Assembly (NCBI GenBank): GCA_035298905.1
Contig: DATGXQ010000121.1
Coordinates: forward strand, 1 to 7,673
Reading direction: 5' to 3'
DNA length: 7,673 bases
Source of the DNA: DATGXB01 sp035298905
Lineage (GTDB): Bacteria > Cyanobacteriota > Cyanobacteriia > Cyanobacteriales > Nostocaceae
The notes below the pieces were generated by a model, which ran no database searches, was not told where the DNA came from, and saw only the letters and a program-made list of their open reading frames with translations. Of the stretch, positions 1 through 5,864 are shown in pieces. How positions within the stretch are numbered: the stretch's first letter is position 1; every line of letters begins with the position of its first letter. Both the position numbers and the translations under genes were made by a program.

Positions 1-102
1 ATCAATAAACTGACGACCGCATTTTGCACAGATGTAGTTTTGTTTACCTGATTTCTTTCCATTTCTGCGAACGTGACTTGATGCACACCTTGGACACTCC
101 AT
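1..102 (-). CDS. IS1-family transposase, N-terminal zinc-finger part (runs off left edge)
   Basis: Reading the minus strand from the ATG at 102-100 gives 34 residues that reach the window edge without a stop. They start MECPRCASSHVRRNGKKSGK and continue to CAKCGRQF. The Cys pairs CPRC and CAKC followed by GRQF are the zinc-finger signature at the start of InsA-like proteins of the IS1 family, which bind the element ends. The catalytic DDE part would lie to the left of the window. A weak AAGAG sits a few bases upstream of the ATG. No stop interrupts the visible part, so this copy may be intact, but that cannot be judged here. The family call is firm; the state of the gene is unknown. Confidence 0.85.
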   Translation of the reverse strand, partial: MECPRCASSHVRRNGKKSGKQNYICAKCGRQFID

Positions 103-119
103 TGCTCTTACCCAAATTC

Positions 120-140
120 ATACTTCAATTATGCAACGCC
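120..140 (-). repeat. Candidate terminal inverted repeat of the minus-strand IS1 copy
   Basis: Read inward on the minus strand this begins GGCGTTGCATAATTGAAG. It resembles the inward reading of 625-605 at the end of the neighbouring IS1 remnant (GGCTATGCAAGAATTATA): GGC and TGCA are shared in register, and 9 of the first 14 positions match. This is consistent with divergent ends of one IS1 subfamily. Confidence 0.4.
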
Positions 141-631
141 GGTTACAAAACTATGTTAATAATAAATATGCTCAAGTTGAGCGGAAAATAAAGGTTTCAT
201 AAAAATAAAAAAGAAGATTGACTGTAGAATGTGACGAACTTTGGTCATTTGTAGATAATAAAAATAATAAACAATGGGTGTGGTTAGCTATAGATAGAGA
301 CACAAGAGAAATTGTTGGTGTTTACATTGGAGACCGCAGTGAAAACGCAGCAAGAGAATTATGGAAGTCTCTACCTCCTGTTTATAGACAATGTGCTGTT
401 TGTTATTCAGATTTTTGGTCAGCTTATGCTTGTGTTCTCCCGAGTAAACGTCCTAAACCTGTAGGGAAAGAAAGTGGCCAAACTAATCACATTGAAAGAT
501 TTAATAATACCCTACGCCAAAGAGTTTCTCGTTTAGTTAGACAGTCTTTATCCTTTTCTAAAAAATTAGAGAACCATATTGGGGCTATTTGGTATTTTAT
601 CCATCATTATAATTCTTGCATAGCCGTCTAG
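141..631 (+). pseudogene. IS1-family transposase remnant (DDE domain), 5'-truncated with two in-frame stops
   Basis: From 143 one frame reads LQNYVNNKYAQVERKIKVS, is broken by TAA at 200-202 and again at 206-208, then runs open to TAG at 629-631. The open part carries the whole IS1 DDE domain: CDELWSF with the first Asp, YSDFWSAY with the second Asp, and HIERFNNTLRQR with the Glu, followed by SFSKKLENHIGAIWYFIHHYN, which is typical of cyanobacterial IS1 transposases. A TTG at 218 could serve as a start, but the residues before the stops are in the same frame and look like family sequence. I therefore read this as a decayed gene rather than a 137-aa protein. The N-terminal zinc finger is missing because the minus-strand IS1 copy has landed in it. 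Catalytic residues remain, so decay looks recent. Confidence 0.85.
605..625 (-). repeat. Candidate right-end inverted repeat of the plus-strand IS1 remnant
   Basis: The minus-strand reading from 625 inward, GGCTATGCAAGAATTATA, partly matches the end proposed at 140 for the other IS1 copy. If 625 is the true end, the last codons of the transposase overlap the repeat and the final Val and TAG stop are supplied by flanking DNA. The match is imperfect and the call is tentative. Confidence 0.35.
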
Positions 632-821
632 TCATTTTATCACTACATATTTATTACTATCGATCTGGTAAATTGTTCAATATTGACCGTAAATAATTCA
701 CTATCTGATCAAAGTTACTAGAATATTTTGATTTTTCCACTTTGCTGCTCAACTCAAATCATACAAGTAGCATATCTTAAACTGAACACTTTTGCCTAGT
801 CTCTCAAAGACAACGATAATT

Positions 822-838
822 ATTCTCATAATGAGAAT
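822..838. promoter_or_regulatory. Fur-box-like palindrome (8-1-8)
   Basis: ATTCTCATAATGAGAAT is a perfect palindrome around a central A. With its flanks (GATAATT before, TG after) it closely resembles iron-box sequences bound by the ferric uptake regulator, where ATTCTCAT/ATGAGAAT type arms are common. It lies 22 bp before the TTGACT of the candidate promoter. No gene follows in either direction except transposase fragments. Confidence 0.5.
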
Positions 839-860
839 TGCTGGACTCTGATAGGTTCAG

Positions 861-888
861 TTGACTTTTTAGATGAGTTTGATAAAAT
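861..888 (+). promoter_or_regulatory. Candidate sigma-70 promoter without a downstream gene
   Basis: TTGACT (861-866) and TAAAAT (883-888) are separated by 16 bp. A TATAAT at 894-899 is also present but has no well-spaced -35 box. The promoter points right, towards the inverted repeat and the IS701 fragment, which lies on the opposite strand, so any transcript would be short or non-coding. Confidence 0.3.
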
Positions 889-909
889 TGAGGTATAATT
901 GCCATTAAT

Positions 910-944
910 TAGGTCTTTTTGACAAAGTGAGGCCTATTTTCTTT
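910..944 (+). terminator. Terminator-like hairpin
   Basis: TAGGTC (910-915) pairs with GGCCTA (931-936) with one G-U pair, a small inner CTTT/AAAG stem is possible, and TTTTCTTT follows (937-944). It lies about 20 bp after the candidate promoter. It competes with the larger inverted repeat at 920-996, so only one of the two structures may matter. Confidence 0.3.
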
Positions 945-996
945 ACCATAAATCGCTGCATTCTTTACAACATAAGCTTTTTAGCCTACTTTGTCA
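920..996. repeat. 77-bp segment bounded by imperfect inverted repeats
   Basis: The left arm TGACAAAGTGAGGCCTA (920-936) matches the reverse complement of the right arm, TGACAAAGTAGGCTA (982-996). Nine bases are identical at the tips and AGG-CTA follows with two gaps. The 45 bp between the arms show no coding potential. The right arm touches the point where the IS701-like reading frame stops. A miniature element or an IS end is possible; no target duplication is visible. Confidence 0.4.
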
Positions 997-1200
997 CCCC
1001 TTCAGTAACGATTGTTCATTATTTAACCCTACTGCTTTAGCAATTCCTGGCAATGCTTTTCTCTTTGTTTCTGCTGTCATTCCTAAGTGCAATCGTTTAA
1101 ATGCTTCGTAACTTCTTACTTCTGGAGACAATTTTTGGTATGCACTACAATAATTATCTACAAAAGTGATTGTAGTGTTAGGAATTCTGGGCTGTGTCAT
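994..1200 (-). pseudogene. IS701-like (IS4-type) transposase, N-terminal fragment
   Basis: The minus-strand ATG at 1200 opens a 68-codon frame. Its residues DNYCSAYQKL, EVRSYEAFKRLHLGM, KRKALPGIAKAVGLNNEQSLL match, in order, the well-conserved N-terminus of IS701-family transposases of cyanobacteria as I know it. Homology ends at SLL, where such proteins go on into the DDE nuclease domain of more than 300 further residues; here KG and a stop follow. A GGAG lies just upstream of the ATG, so the original start is preserved. The catalytic domain is absent, so the fragment cannot transpose. The break coincides with one arm of the inverted repeat at 920-996, suggesting that insertion or deletion at that point cut the gene. 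Confidence 0.75.
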
Positions 1201-1300
1201 AACTCCAGCACTCTTTTTAGCGTTCTACTTTTATTTTACTCTTTCTCAGTTTGATGGAAGAGGGATATGTAAATGATTTCACTTAAAGTGTTAATATAAT

Positions 1301-1330
1301 TTGATATAGTTATTAGTAAAATAATATTAT
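1301..1330 (+). promoter_or_regulatory. Candidate promoter of the XPB operon
   Basis: TTGATA (1301-1306) and TATTAT (1325-1330) are spaced by 18 bp, in an AT-rich region 134 bp before the first gene. No other pair in 1201-1463 looks better. The rest of that stretch shows no gene or clear hairpin. The call rests only on sequence resemblance. Confidence 0.3.
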
Positions 1331-1463
1331 GTCAGAATGCAGCATTGTCAAAATATTATTATGTTTGTGAAGTCTTGCACGACGATAAGAAGTACAATCA
1401 ACAAAAGAGGGGAAAATAATATCACCTTCACCATTTAGCGTTTTTGCCAGTTGGCATCTACTG

Positions 1464-1676
1464 ATGAAACAGAAAATTGCTACATCTCATGAAAATTTAG
1501 CGGTGATAGAGGTAGCAGCACCACACATCTTGGATAGCTTGTTAGCGAACCCACAAACAGCATCTTTGATTCTTACTCGTCTTTCGGAATGCTGTGCTGT
1601 GGTAGCACCAGGACAGTTTGATGCGCTTTTATCTCGGTTATTAAAATTAGGCCATTTACCAAAAGTGGTGAGGTAA
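1464..1676 (+). CDS. 70-aa protein of unknown function, first gene of the XPB operon
   Basis: I do not recognise a family. The protein has no Cys pairs of zinc-finger type, no signal peptide and no membrane helix. It looks mostly helical and ends in a leucine-rich segment, QFDALLSRLLKLGHLP. The TAA stop lies inside the AAGGA ribosome site of the next gene, so the two are probably translationally coupled. No Shine-Dalgarno sequence precedes the ATG at 1464. The frame is open back to 1389 without another ATG, GTG or TTG, although a strong AGAGGGG lies at 1406-1412, so the start is uncertain. The frame is also the same as that of the 743-aa gene, separated by one stop codon, so it could be a detached N-terminal domain of it. 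Position suggests a small partner of the XPB complex; this is inference. Confidence 0.6.
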   Translation: MKQKIATSHENLAVIEVAAPHILDSLLANPQTASLILTRLSECCAVVAPGQFDALLSRLLKLGHLPKVVR

Positions 1677-1682
1677 GGATGT

Positions 1683-3914
1683 ATGTCGGAATTATTACGC
1701 TTTGAACCTTACCTTAGTCATATTGATTATGATTTGTTAGTTCCCAGTGCTAAAGTTTGGGGTGGCAAAGGTTCTACTCGCAAACAAGATTGTATTAATA
1801 CTATCACTAAAGGGTTAAAAAATCCGCAAACAGTGGCATCTGTCATTGCTCAGTTAAAACCATTTGAACGGTTAGCATTAGAAATTGTTCGAGAAAATGG
1901 GGGTGAAATTGAGGCAGAAAATTTGTTGCTGAGGTTGCGACTGCTAGGTGCAAAAGATTTACCAGAGTTGCATCAACAATATGAAAGAGACTACATGGTT
2001 TTGACCAAATATTTAGTTAAGCGGGGAATTTTTCTCTATAAAAGGGATTTGAGCATTTATACTAGCTTTGGGATAATTCCTGGGTCTCTGTTTACCGATG
2101 AAAGATTGTTAGCACAGCTTGATAAAGTACCTTTACCACAGTTACCTTTAACATCAGTTACTCCTCCTAAAACTACTACTTTTCGTCGTCCTACTACTGT
2201 AGTTTTAAATATTTTAGGAATGTTGCGGACAATAGAGCAGCAAGGTGGATTAAAAGTTACTCAAAAAGGTACTATACAAGTTAATAGTCTGAAAAAATTT
2301 GCTAAGTTACAAAATTGGCAATTAGAGAAAATTGAGGTTGATGGGTTTGATTTTCCAGAACCTGCGGATGCTTTTACTCTGGCTTTTCTGCGTTCTAACC
2401 TGTTAACGGACAACGAAGAAGAGACTGCTTTTGTGTTAGAAACTTCGGTGGAAGAGTTTGCTAAGTGGTCTCCGCAAGAGCAAGTTAACGAAATTCTATC
2501 TGGCTTGGTGGAGTCGCCAGACTGGGCAGAATGGAGCGAAAGAAGTTGGTATAATGAGGAATTATACTATGAAGCTAGACAAATTATTCTATTTGTTCTG
2601 AAGATTTTACCAGCAGAAGGTAGAGATTGGATTGATTTTAATGAATTTGAAGAATTATTATTTAAACGGATCGGGGAAAATTTTTCTATATCTTCTAGAC
2701 CTCAATATCCCAGGTATTTTAATAATCAAGATGAAAAAACTGCGGTAGAAAGTTGGCGGACAAGATTACGTCAGGAGTGGATAGGTCAGGACAGAATTTG
2801 GTTAAAATATGTATTATCTACTTGGTTGTATTATTTGGGAATTGTTGAATTAGGGTTAGAAAGATTTGCTGAATCGACTGTGCAAAATGAAACGGTGGTC
2901 TGTTTTCGCTTAACTGATTTAGGTAGAACAATTTTTTATCCACATTTAGCTGGTAGCATTGGTAATAATAAAGTTGACTATCAACCAGCGTGGATTGTGC
3001 AGCCGAATTTTGAAATAATGGTGTATTTGGAAGAGGTTAATCCTGTACAATTGGCATTACTAGAAAGATATAGCGATCGCCTGGATGTACAGCAACACGT
3101 AGCCAGATATAAGTTAACCAAAAACTCAGTATACAAAGGCTGTGAAAATGGCTTATCTTTTAACGAGTTTTTAACTGCTTTGAGAGAAGGTTGTAAGGTT
3201 AATTTACCGCAAAATGTGGAAATAGAAATCCAACAATGGGGTAATTTAAACCAGGAGATAACTTTACACCAAGAAGCGCAGTTGCTGGAGTTCCCGGAAA
3301 AGAAAACAAGGGATGCAGCAGTTGAGAAGGATTTAAAAGGTAAACCAATAGGCGATCGCTTCGTTTTAGTCTCCAACTCGGAAACGGCTAAACAGTATGT
3401 GTGTTATCGCTTTGAGTATGATCAATCCTTACCCCCTTGTCTATCGATTAATAAAGAGGGAGTTGTCACACTAGACATAGGAATTCCCGATTTACTAATT
3501 CATGAACAGCTAAATCGGTGGATGGAATCTAAAGGTAATAATAAGTGGCAGATCACTCGCGCTAGTGTGACTAAAGCAATCAAAAGTGGGGCAAAAATTG
3601 AAGCATTGCTAGAATTTTTACAATTTCGTTGTACAAATAAAGTTCCTAAATTTTTACAAGTAGCCATTCAAAATTGGGGAGGTAAACCAGAAACAGTAGA
3701 AATAGCAGAAGTTTTAGTATTACGCTGTACTAATTCTACAGTATTTAAAGCGATTACATCTAGTACAAAAATCACTCCCTATTTACTAGGAAAACTTGCA
3801 CCTGATATTTTATTAGTCGATGAACGGCAATATTCAGAGTTAGAAAGTGAGTTAGAATGGGCAGGTTTTAAAATTTCCGACAAATTAATTGATGTCCCCA
3901 AAGTAAAAGAATAA
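1683..3914 (+). CDS. XPB-associated protein with winged-helix segments and two XPB N-terminal-domain-like modules
   Basis: This 743-aa protein belongs to the helicase-associated group that carries the Helicase_C_3 / XPB-Ssl2 N-terminal domain (PF13625) and is found beside bacterial XPB genes; mycobacterial Rv0862c beside Rv0861c is the example I recall. Residues 55-125 look like a winged helix (KPFERLALEIV to YLVKRGIFLYKRD). A second one lies at about 370-420, ending in the typical CFRLTDLGRTIF. Module A (436-520) starts AWIVQPNFEIMVYLE and includes YKLTKNSVYKGCENGLSFNE and EIQQWG. Module B (585-735) repeats the plan with WQITRASVTKAIKSGAKIEA and AIQNWGG. Both match the N-terminus of the helicase encoded next. 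There are no helicase motifs, so it is not an ATPase. It probably binds the helicase through domain pairing and steers it on DNA. AAGGA at 1675-1679 gives a short, 3-nt spacing to the ATG. Two HIP1 sites lie inside. Confidence 0.8.
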   Translation: MSELLRFEPYLSHIDYDLLVPSAKVWGGKGSTRKQDCINTITKGLKNPQTVASVIAQLKPFERLALEIVRENGGEIEAENLLLRLRLLGAKDLPELHQQYERDYMVLTKYLVKRGIFLYKRDLSIYTSFGIIPGSLFTDERLLAQLDKVPLPQLPLTSVTPPKTTTFRRPTTVVLNILGMLRTIEQQGGLKVTQKGTIQVNSLKKFAKLQNWQLEKIEVDGFDFPEPADAFTLAFLRSNLLTDNEEETAFVLETSVEEFAKWSPQEQVNEILSGLVESPDWAEWSERSWYNEELYYEARQIILFVLKILPAEGRDWIDFNEFEELLFKRIGENFSISSRPQYPRYFNNQDEKTAVESWRTRLRQEWIGQDRIWLKYVLSTWLYYLGIVELGLERFAESTVQNETVVCFRLTDLGRTIFYPHLAGSIGNNKVDYQPAWIVQPNFEIMVYLEEVNPVQLALLERYSDRLDVQQHVARYKLTKNSVYKGCENGLSFNEFLTALREGCKVNLPQNVEIEIQQWGNLNQEITLHQEAQLLEFPEKKTRDAAVEKDLKGKPIGDRFVLVSNSETAKQYVCYRFEYDQSLPPCLSINKEGVVTLDIGIPDLLIHEQLNRWMESKGNNKWQITRASVTKAIKSGAKIEALLEFLQFRCTNKVPKFLQVAIQNWGGKPETVEIAEVLVLRCTNSTVFKAITSSTKITPYLLGKLAPDILLVDERQYSELESELEWAGFKISDKLIDVPKVKE

Positions 3915-3942
3915 TTTTGAATTTTGAATTTTGAATTTTGAA
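3915..3942. repeat. Tandem heptamer array (TTTTGAA x 4)
   Basis: Four perfect head-to-tail copies of TTTTGAA fill almost the whole 33-bp gap between the two XPB-system genes and end 5 bp before the helicase ATG. Short tandem heptamers of this kind are common in heterocyst-forming cyanobacteria. The array takes the place where a Shine-Dalgarno sequence would be expected, and none is visible. Confidence 0.9.
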
Positions 3943-3947
3943 GTGTT

Positions 3948-5627
3948 ATGTCTTATTTTCCTGAAAACGCGCTGATTATTCAAAGCGATCGCTCAGTTTT
4001 GTTAGAAGTCCATTCCCCCCGTGCTGATGCAGCCAGAGAAGCGATCGCCCCTTTTACTGAATTGGTGAAAAGTCCAGAACATATCCACACCTACCAAATT
4101 TCACCTTTGAGTATTTGGAACGCACGCGCCGCAGGAATGCCCATTGAGCAAATGATAGCAGCATTGGAGGAACATGCCAAATATCCCATGCCAGCTGCTG
4201 TAGCACAAGAAATTACTGCGCTAGGAAATCGTTATGGTTTAACAGTAATTGAACGTTCAGAAGATTATTTATTACTAAAAATGGTGGATGCACCATTAGT
4301 AGAATTATTACGTCGTAATGATGATGTTGCACCATTATTAGGAAAACAAGTTGATAAATTAACTTTTCAAGTAAATCCCGCTTATCGGGGAGTATTAAAA
4401 CAAGCATTACTTAAAGCTGGATATCCTGCGGAAGATTTAGCCGGCTATGTGGAAGGTGATAGTTTATCCCTAAGTCTGCGTCAGCAAACATTATCTGGTG
4501 GTGAATTTATTTTACGGGATTATCAGAAAGAAGCCGCAGAAGCTTTTTACCAAGCAGGAAGAGTGCAAGGGGGAAGCGGTGTCATAGTTTTACCTTGCGG
4601 TGCGGGTAAAACTATGGTCGGGATGGCGGCCATGGTTGCAGTACAAGAAAATACTTTAATATTAACAAGTAGTTTAACTTCAGTGAGACAATGGCGACGA
4701 GAATTATTAGATAAAACCACACTTTCAGAATCAGATATTGCTGAATATAGTGGTGAAGTGAAAAATACTGCACCTGTGACTTTAGCAACTTATCAAATTC
4801 TGTCTTATCGTGCTAGTAAAGATGGTGATTTTCTCCATTTTGACTTATTTAATGCCCGTTCTTGGGGGTTAATTATTTATGATGAAGTGCATCTTTTACC
4901 AGCACCAATTTTTCGGGTAACGGCAGAATTACAAGCCCGTCGGCGCTTGGGATTAACTGCAACACTGATTCGAGAAGATGGGAAAGAAGGGGATGTTTTC
5001 GCACTAATTGGGCCAAAACGTTATGATGTGCCTTGGCGGGAGTTAGAGGGACAAGGCTTTATTGCGGCGGCTGAATGTACAGAAATTCGTGTCCCCCAAG
5101 ATAGCGATCGACAAATGGAATATGCTACAGCTGAAAAACGTCATCAATTTCGTATCGCCGCAGAAAACCCTCAGAAATTGACAGTAGTCAAAGAATTATT
5201 AGAAAAGGAAAAAGGGCATCGAGTTTTAATTATTGGCGAATATATTGACCAGTTACAGACAATCGCTAAACTCACTAAATTACCAATAGTCACAGGTAAG
5301 ACTTCACAAAGAGAACGAGATAAAATTTATGAGCAGTTTCGCAGAAATGAAATTGCTGGTTTAATTCTCTCGCGGGTCGGAAATTTTGCCCTAGATTTAC
5401 CCGATGCGGATGTGCTAATTCAAGTTTCTGGTAAATATGGTTCTCGTCAAGAAGAAGCCCAACGTTTAGGTCGGGTTTTGCGTCCTAAATCTGATGGACG
5501 TAGCGCCCAATTTTATACTTTAGTTTCCCTCAGAACTTGTGAAGAAGAATTTGCCCGTCATCGTCAATTATTTTTAGCAGAACAGGGTTATAGTTATCGA
5601 ATTGAAATATTAGATGAAGAAAATTAA
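3948..5627 (+). CDS. XPB/ERCC3-type SF2 DNA helicase
   Basis: This is an ATP-dependent 3'-5' DNA translocase/helicase of superfamily 2, acting on cytoplasmic DNA. The 559 residues match the usual length of bacterial XPB. The N-terminal domain (about 8-168) begins ALIIQSDRSVLLEV and covers the damage-recognition region. The motor follows: LRDYQKEA (189-196), Walker A LPCGAGKT (215-222), DEVH (312-315), LTAT (336-339), the XPB-specific Arg-Glu-Asp triad at 342-344 (IREDGKEGD), TGKTSQRERDKI (449-460), motif V around ILSRVGNFALDLPDAD, and motif VI QEEAQRLGRVLRP (501-513). No key residue is missing, so it should be active. Archaeal XPB works with the nuclease Bax1, but no such gene is present here; the partner is the preceding 743-aa protein. 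The start is supported because homology begins at residue 8. Two HIP1 sites lie near its 5' end. Confidence 0.95.
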   Translation: MSYFPENALIIQSDRSVLLEVHSPRADAAREAIAPFTELVKSPEHIHTYQISPLSIWNARAAGMPIEQMIAALEEHAKYPMPAAVAQEITALGNRYGLTVIERSEDYLLLKMVDAPLVELLRRNDDVAPLLGKQVDKLTFQVNPAYRGVLKQALLKAGYPAEDLAGYVEGDSLSLSLRQQTLSGGEFILRDYQKEAAEAFYQAGRVQGGSGVIVLPCGAGKTMVGMAAMVAVQENTLILTSSLTSVRQWRRELLDKTTLSESDIAEYSGEVKNTAPVTLATYQILSYRASKDGDFLHFDLFNARSWGLIIYDEVHLLPAPIFRVTAELQARRRLGLTATLIREDGKEGDVFALIGPKRYDVPWRELEGQGFIAAAECTEIRVPQDSDRQMEYATAEKRHQFRIAAENPQKLTVVKELLEKEKGHRVLIIGEYIDQLQTIAKLTKLPIVTGKTSQRERDKIYEQFRRNEIAGLILSRVGNFALDLPDADVLIQVSGKYGSRQEEAQRLGRVLRPKSDGRSAQFYTLVSLRTCEEEFARHRQLFLAEQGYSYRIEILDEEN

Positions 5628-5824
5628 ACTTTACGAGCGATAAAAGCTGCATGGGCTTTTGGTAATAGGAATACTCCATAACTAAGCAAAATTTCTACCT
5701 CAAAGCCAACTCGCTCAAGTATTTAAGCAAGTTCTGTGGCTTTGTATAACCTCAAATGATGAATTTCATCATCCCTTTGATAATGTTCTTCTATCTGTCG
5801 AAAAAAGTTATTTATGTTACTCTT
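5624..5824 (-). pseudogene. Class I SAM-dependent methyltransferase, C-terminal remnant
   Basis: The minus strand reads RQIEEHYQRDDEIHHLRLYK, then ATELA, a TAA stop at 5725-5723, then ILERVGFEVEILLSYGVFLL, PKAHAAFIARKV and a final stop at 5626-5624. This is the C-terminal end of a methyltransferase type that is common in cyanobacteria; the motif of HHLRLY, then ELA-IL-VGFEVE, then LPKAHAAFIARK is intact in order. The single internal stop falls where a Glu or Gln codon would be expected, a one-base change. The frame ends upstream at TAA (5827-5825) and the SAM-binding N-terminal part is absent from the window, so the gene is truncated as well as interrupted. Its final stop overlaps the end of the helicase gene in convergent orientation. 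Confidence 0.8.
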
Positions 5825-5864
5825 TTAAGGAGAATTTTGTAAATTACACTGTAACAAATATTTT

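Larger units (their letters stand above)
1..140 (-). mobile_element. IS1-family element, 5' end, inserted into another IS1 copy
   Basis: The minus-strand zinc-finger gene is preceded by about 38 bp of leader whose outer end reads GGCGTTGCATAATT on the minus strand, from 140 inward. I place the element boundary at 140/141. From base 141 the plus strand continues as GG-TTA-CAA-AAC-TAT, which resumes the coding frame of a different IS1 transposase; the two G's fit the end of a split TGG codon. The other end of this element and its target duplication lie left of the window. The exact boundary is inferred from this frame logic, not from a known IS sequence. Confidence 0.6.
632..993. other. Gene-free stretch with Fur-like palindrome, orphan promoter and inverted repeat
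   Basis: I see no convincing coding sequence on either strand in this AT-rich stretch. It holds a 17-bp perfect palindrome of Fur-box type (822-838), a promoter-like pair just downstream (861-888), a terminator-like hairpin (910-944) and the left arm of an inverted repeat that extends to 996. The first 180 bases after the IS1 remnant show nothing I can name. The stretch may be the upstream region of an iron-regulated gene whose body was lost during IS activity. Confidence 0.4.

Noticed and set aside
218..631. Independent 137-aa transposase gene starting at TTG 218
   Set aside because: The same frame carries family-like sequence before the two stops at 200-208, there is no ribosome site, and the zinc-finger half is missing.
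2981..3376. 131-codon open frame on the minus strand
   Set aside because: It lies wholly inside the XPB-associated gene, antisense to it; the composition is Ser/Cys/Leu-rich with no recognisable motif.
4213..4407. 64-codon open frame on the minus strand
   Set aside because: It is antisense to the N-terminal part of the helicase and is a low-complexity Leu/Ile/His-rich shadow.
5815..5856. TGTTAC and GTAACA as an operator before the membrane protein gene
   Set aside because: The arms are only 6 bp, 30 bp apart in AT-rich DNA, and do not fit the NtcA pattern GTA-N8-TAC.
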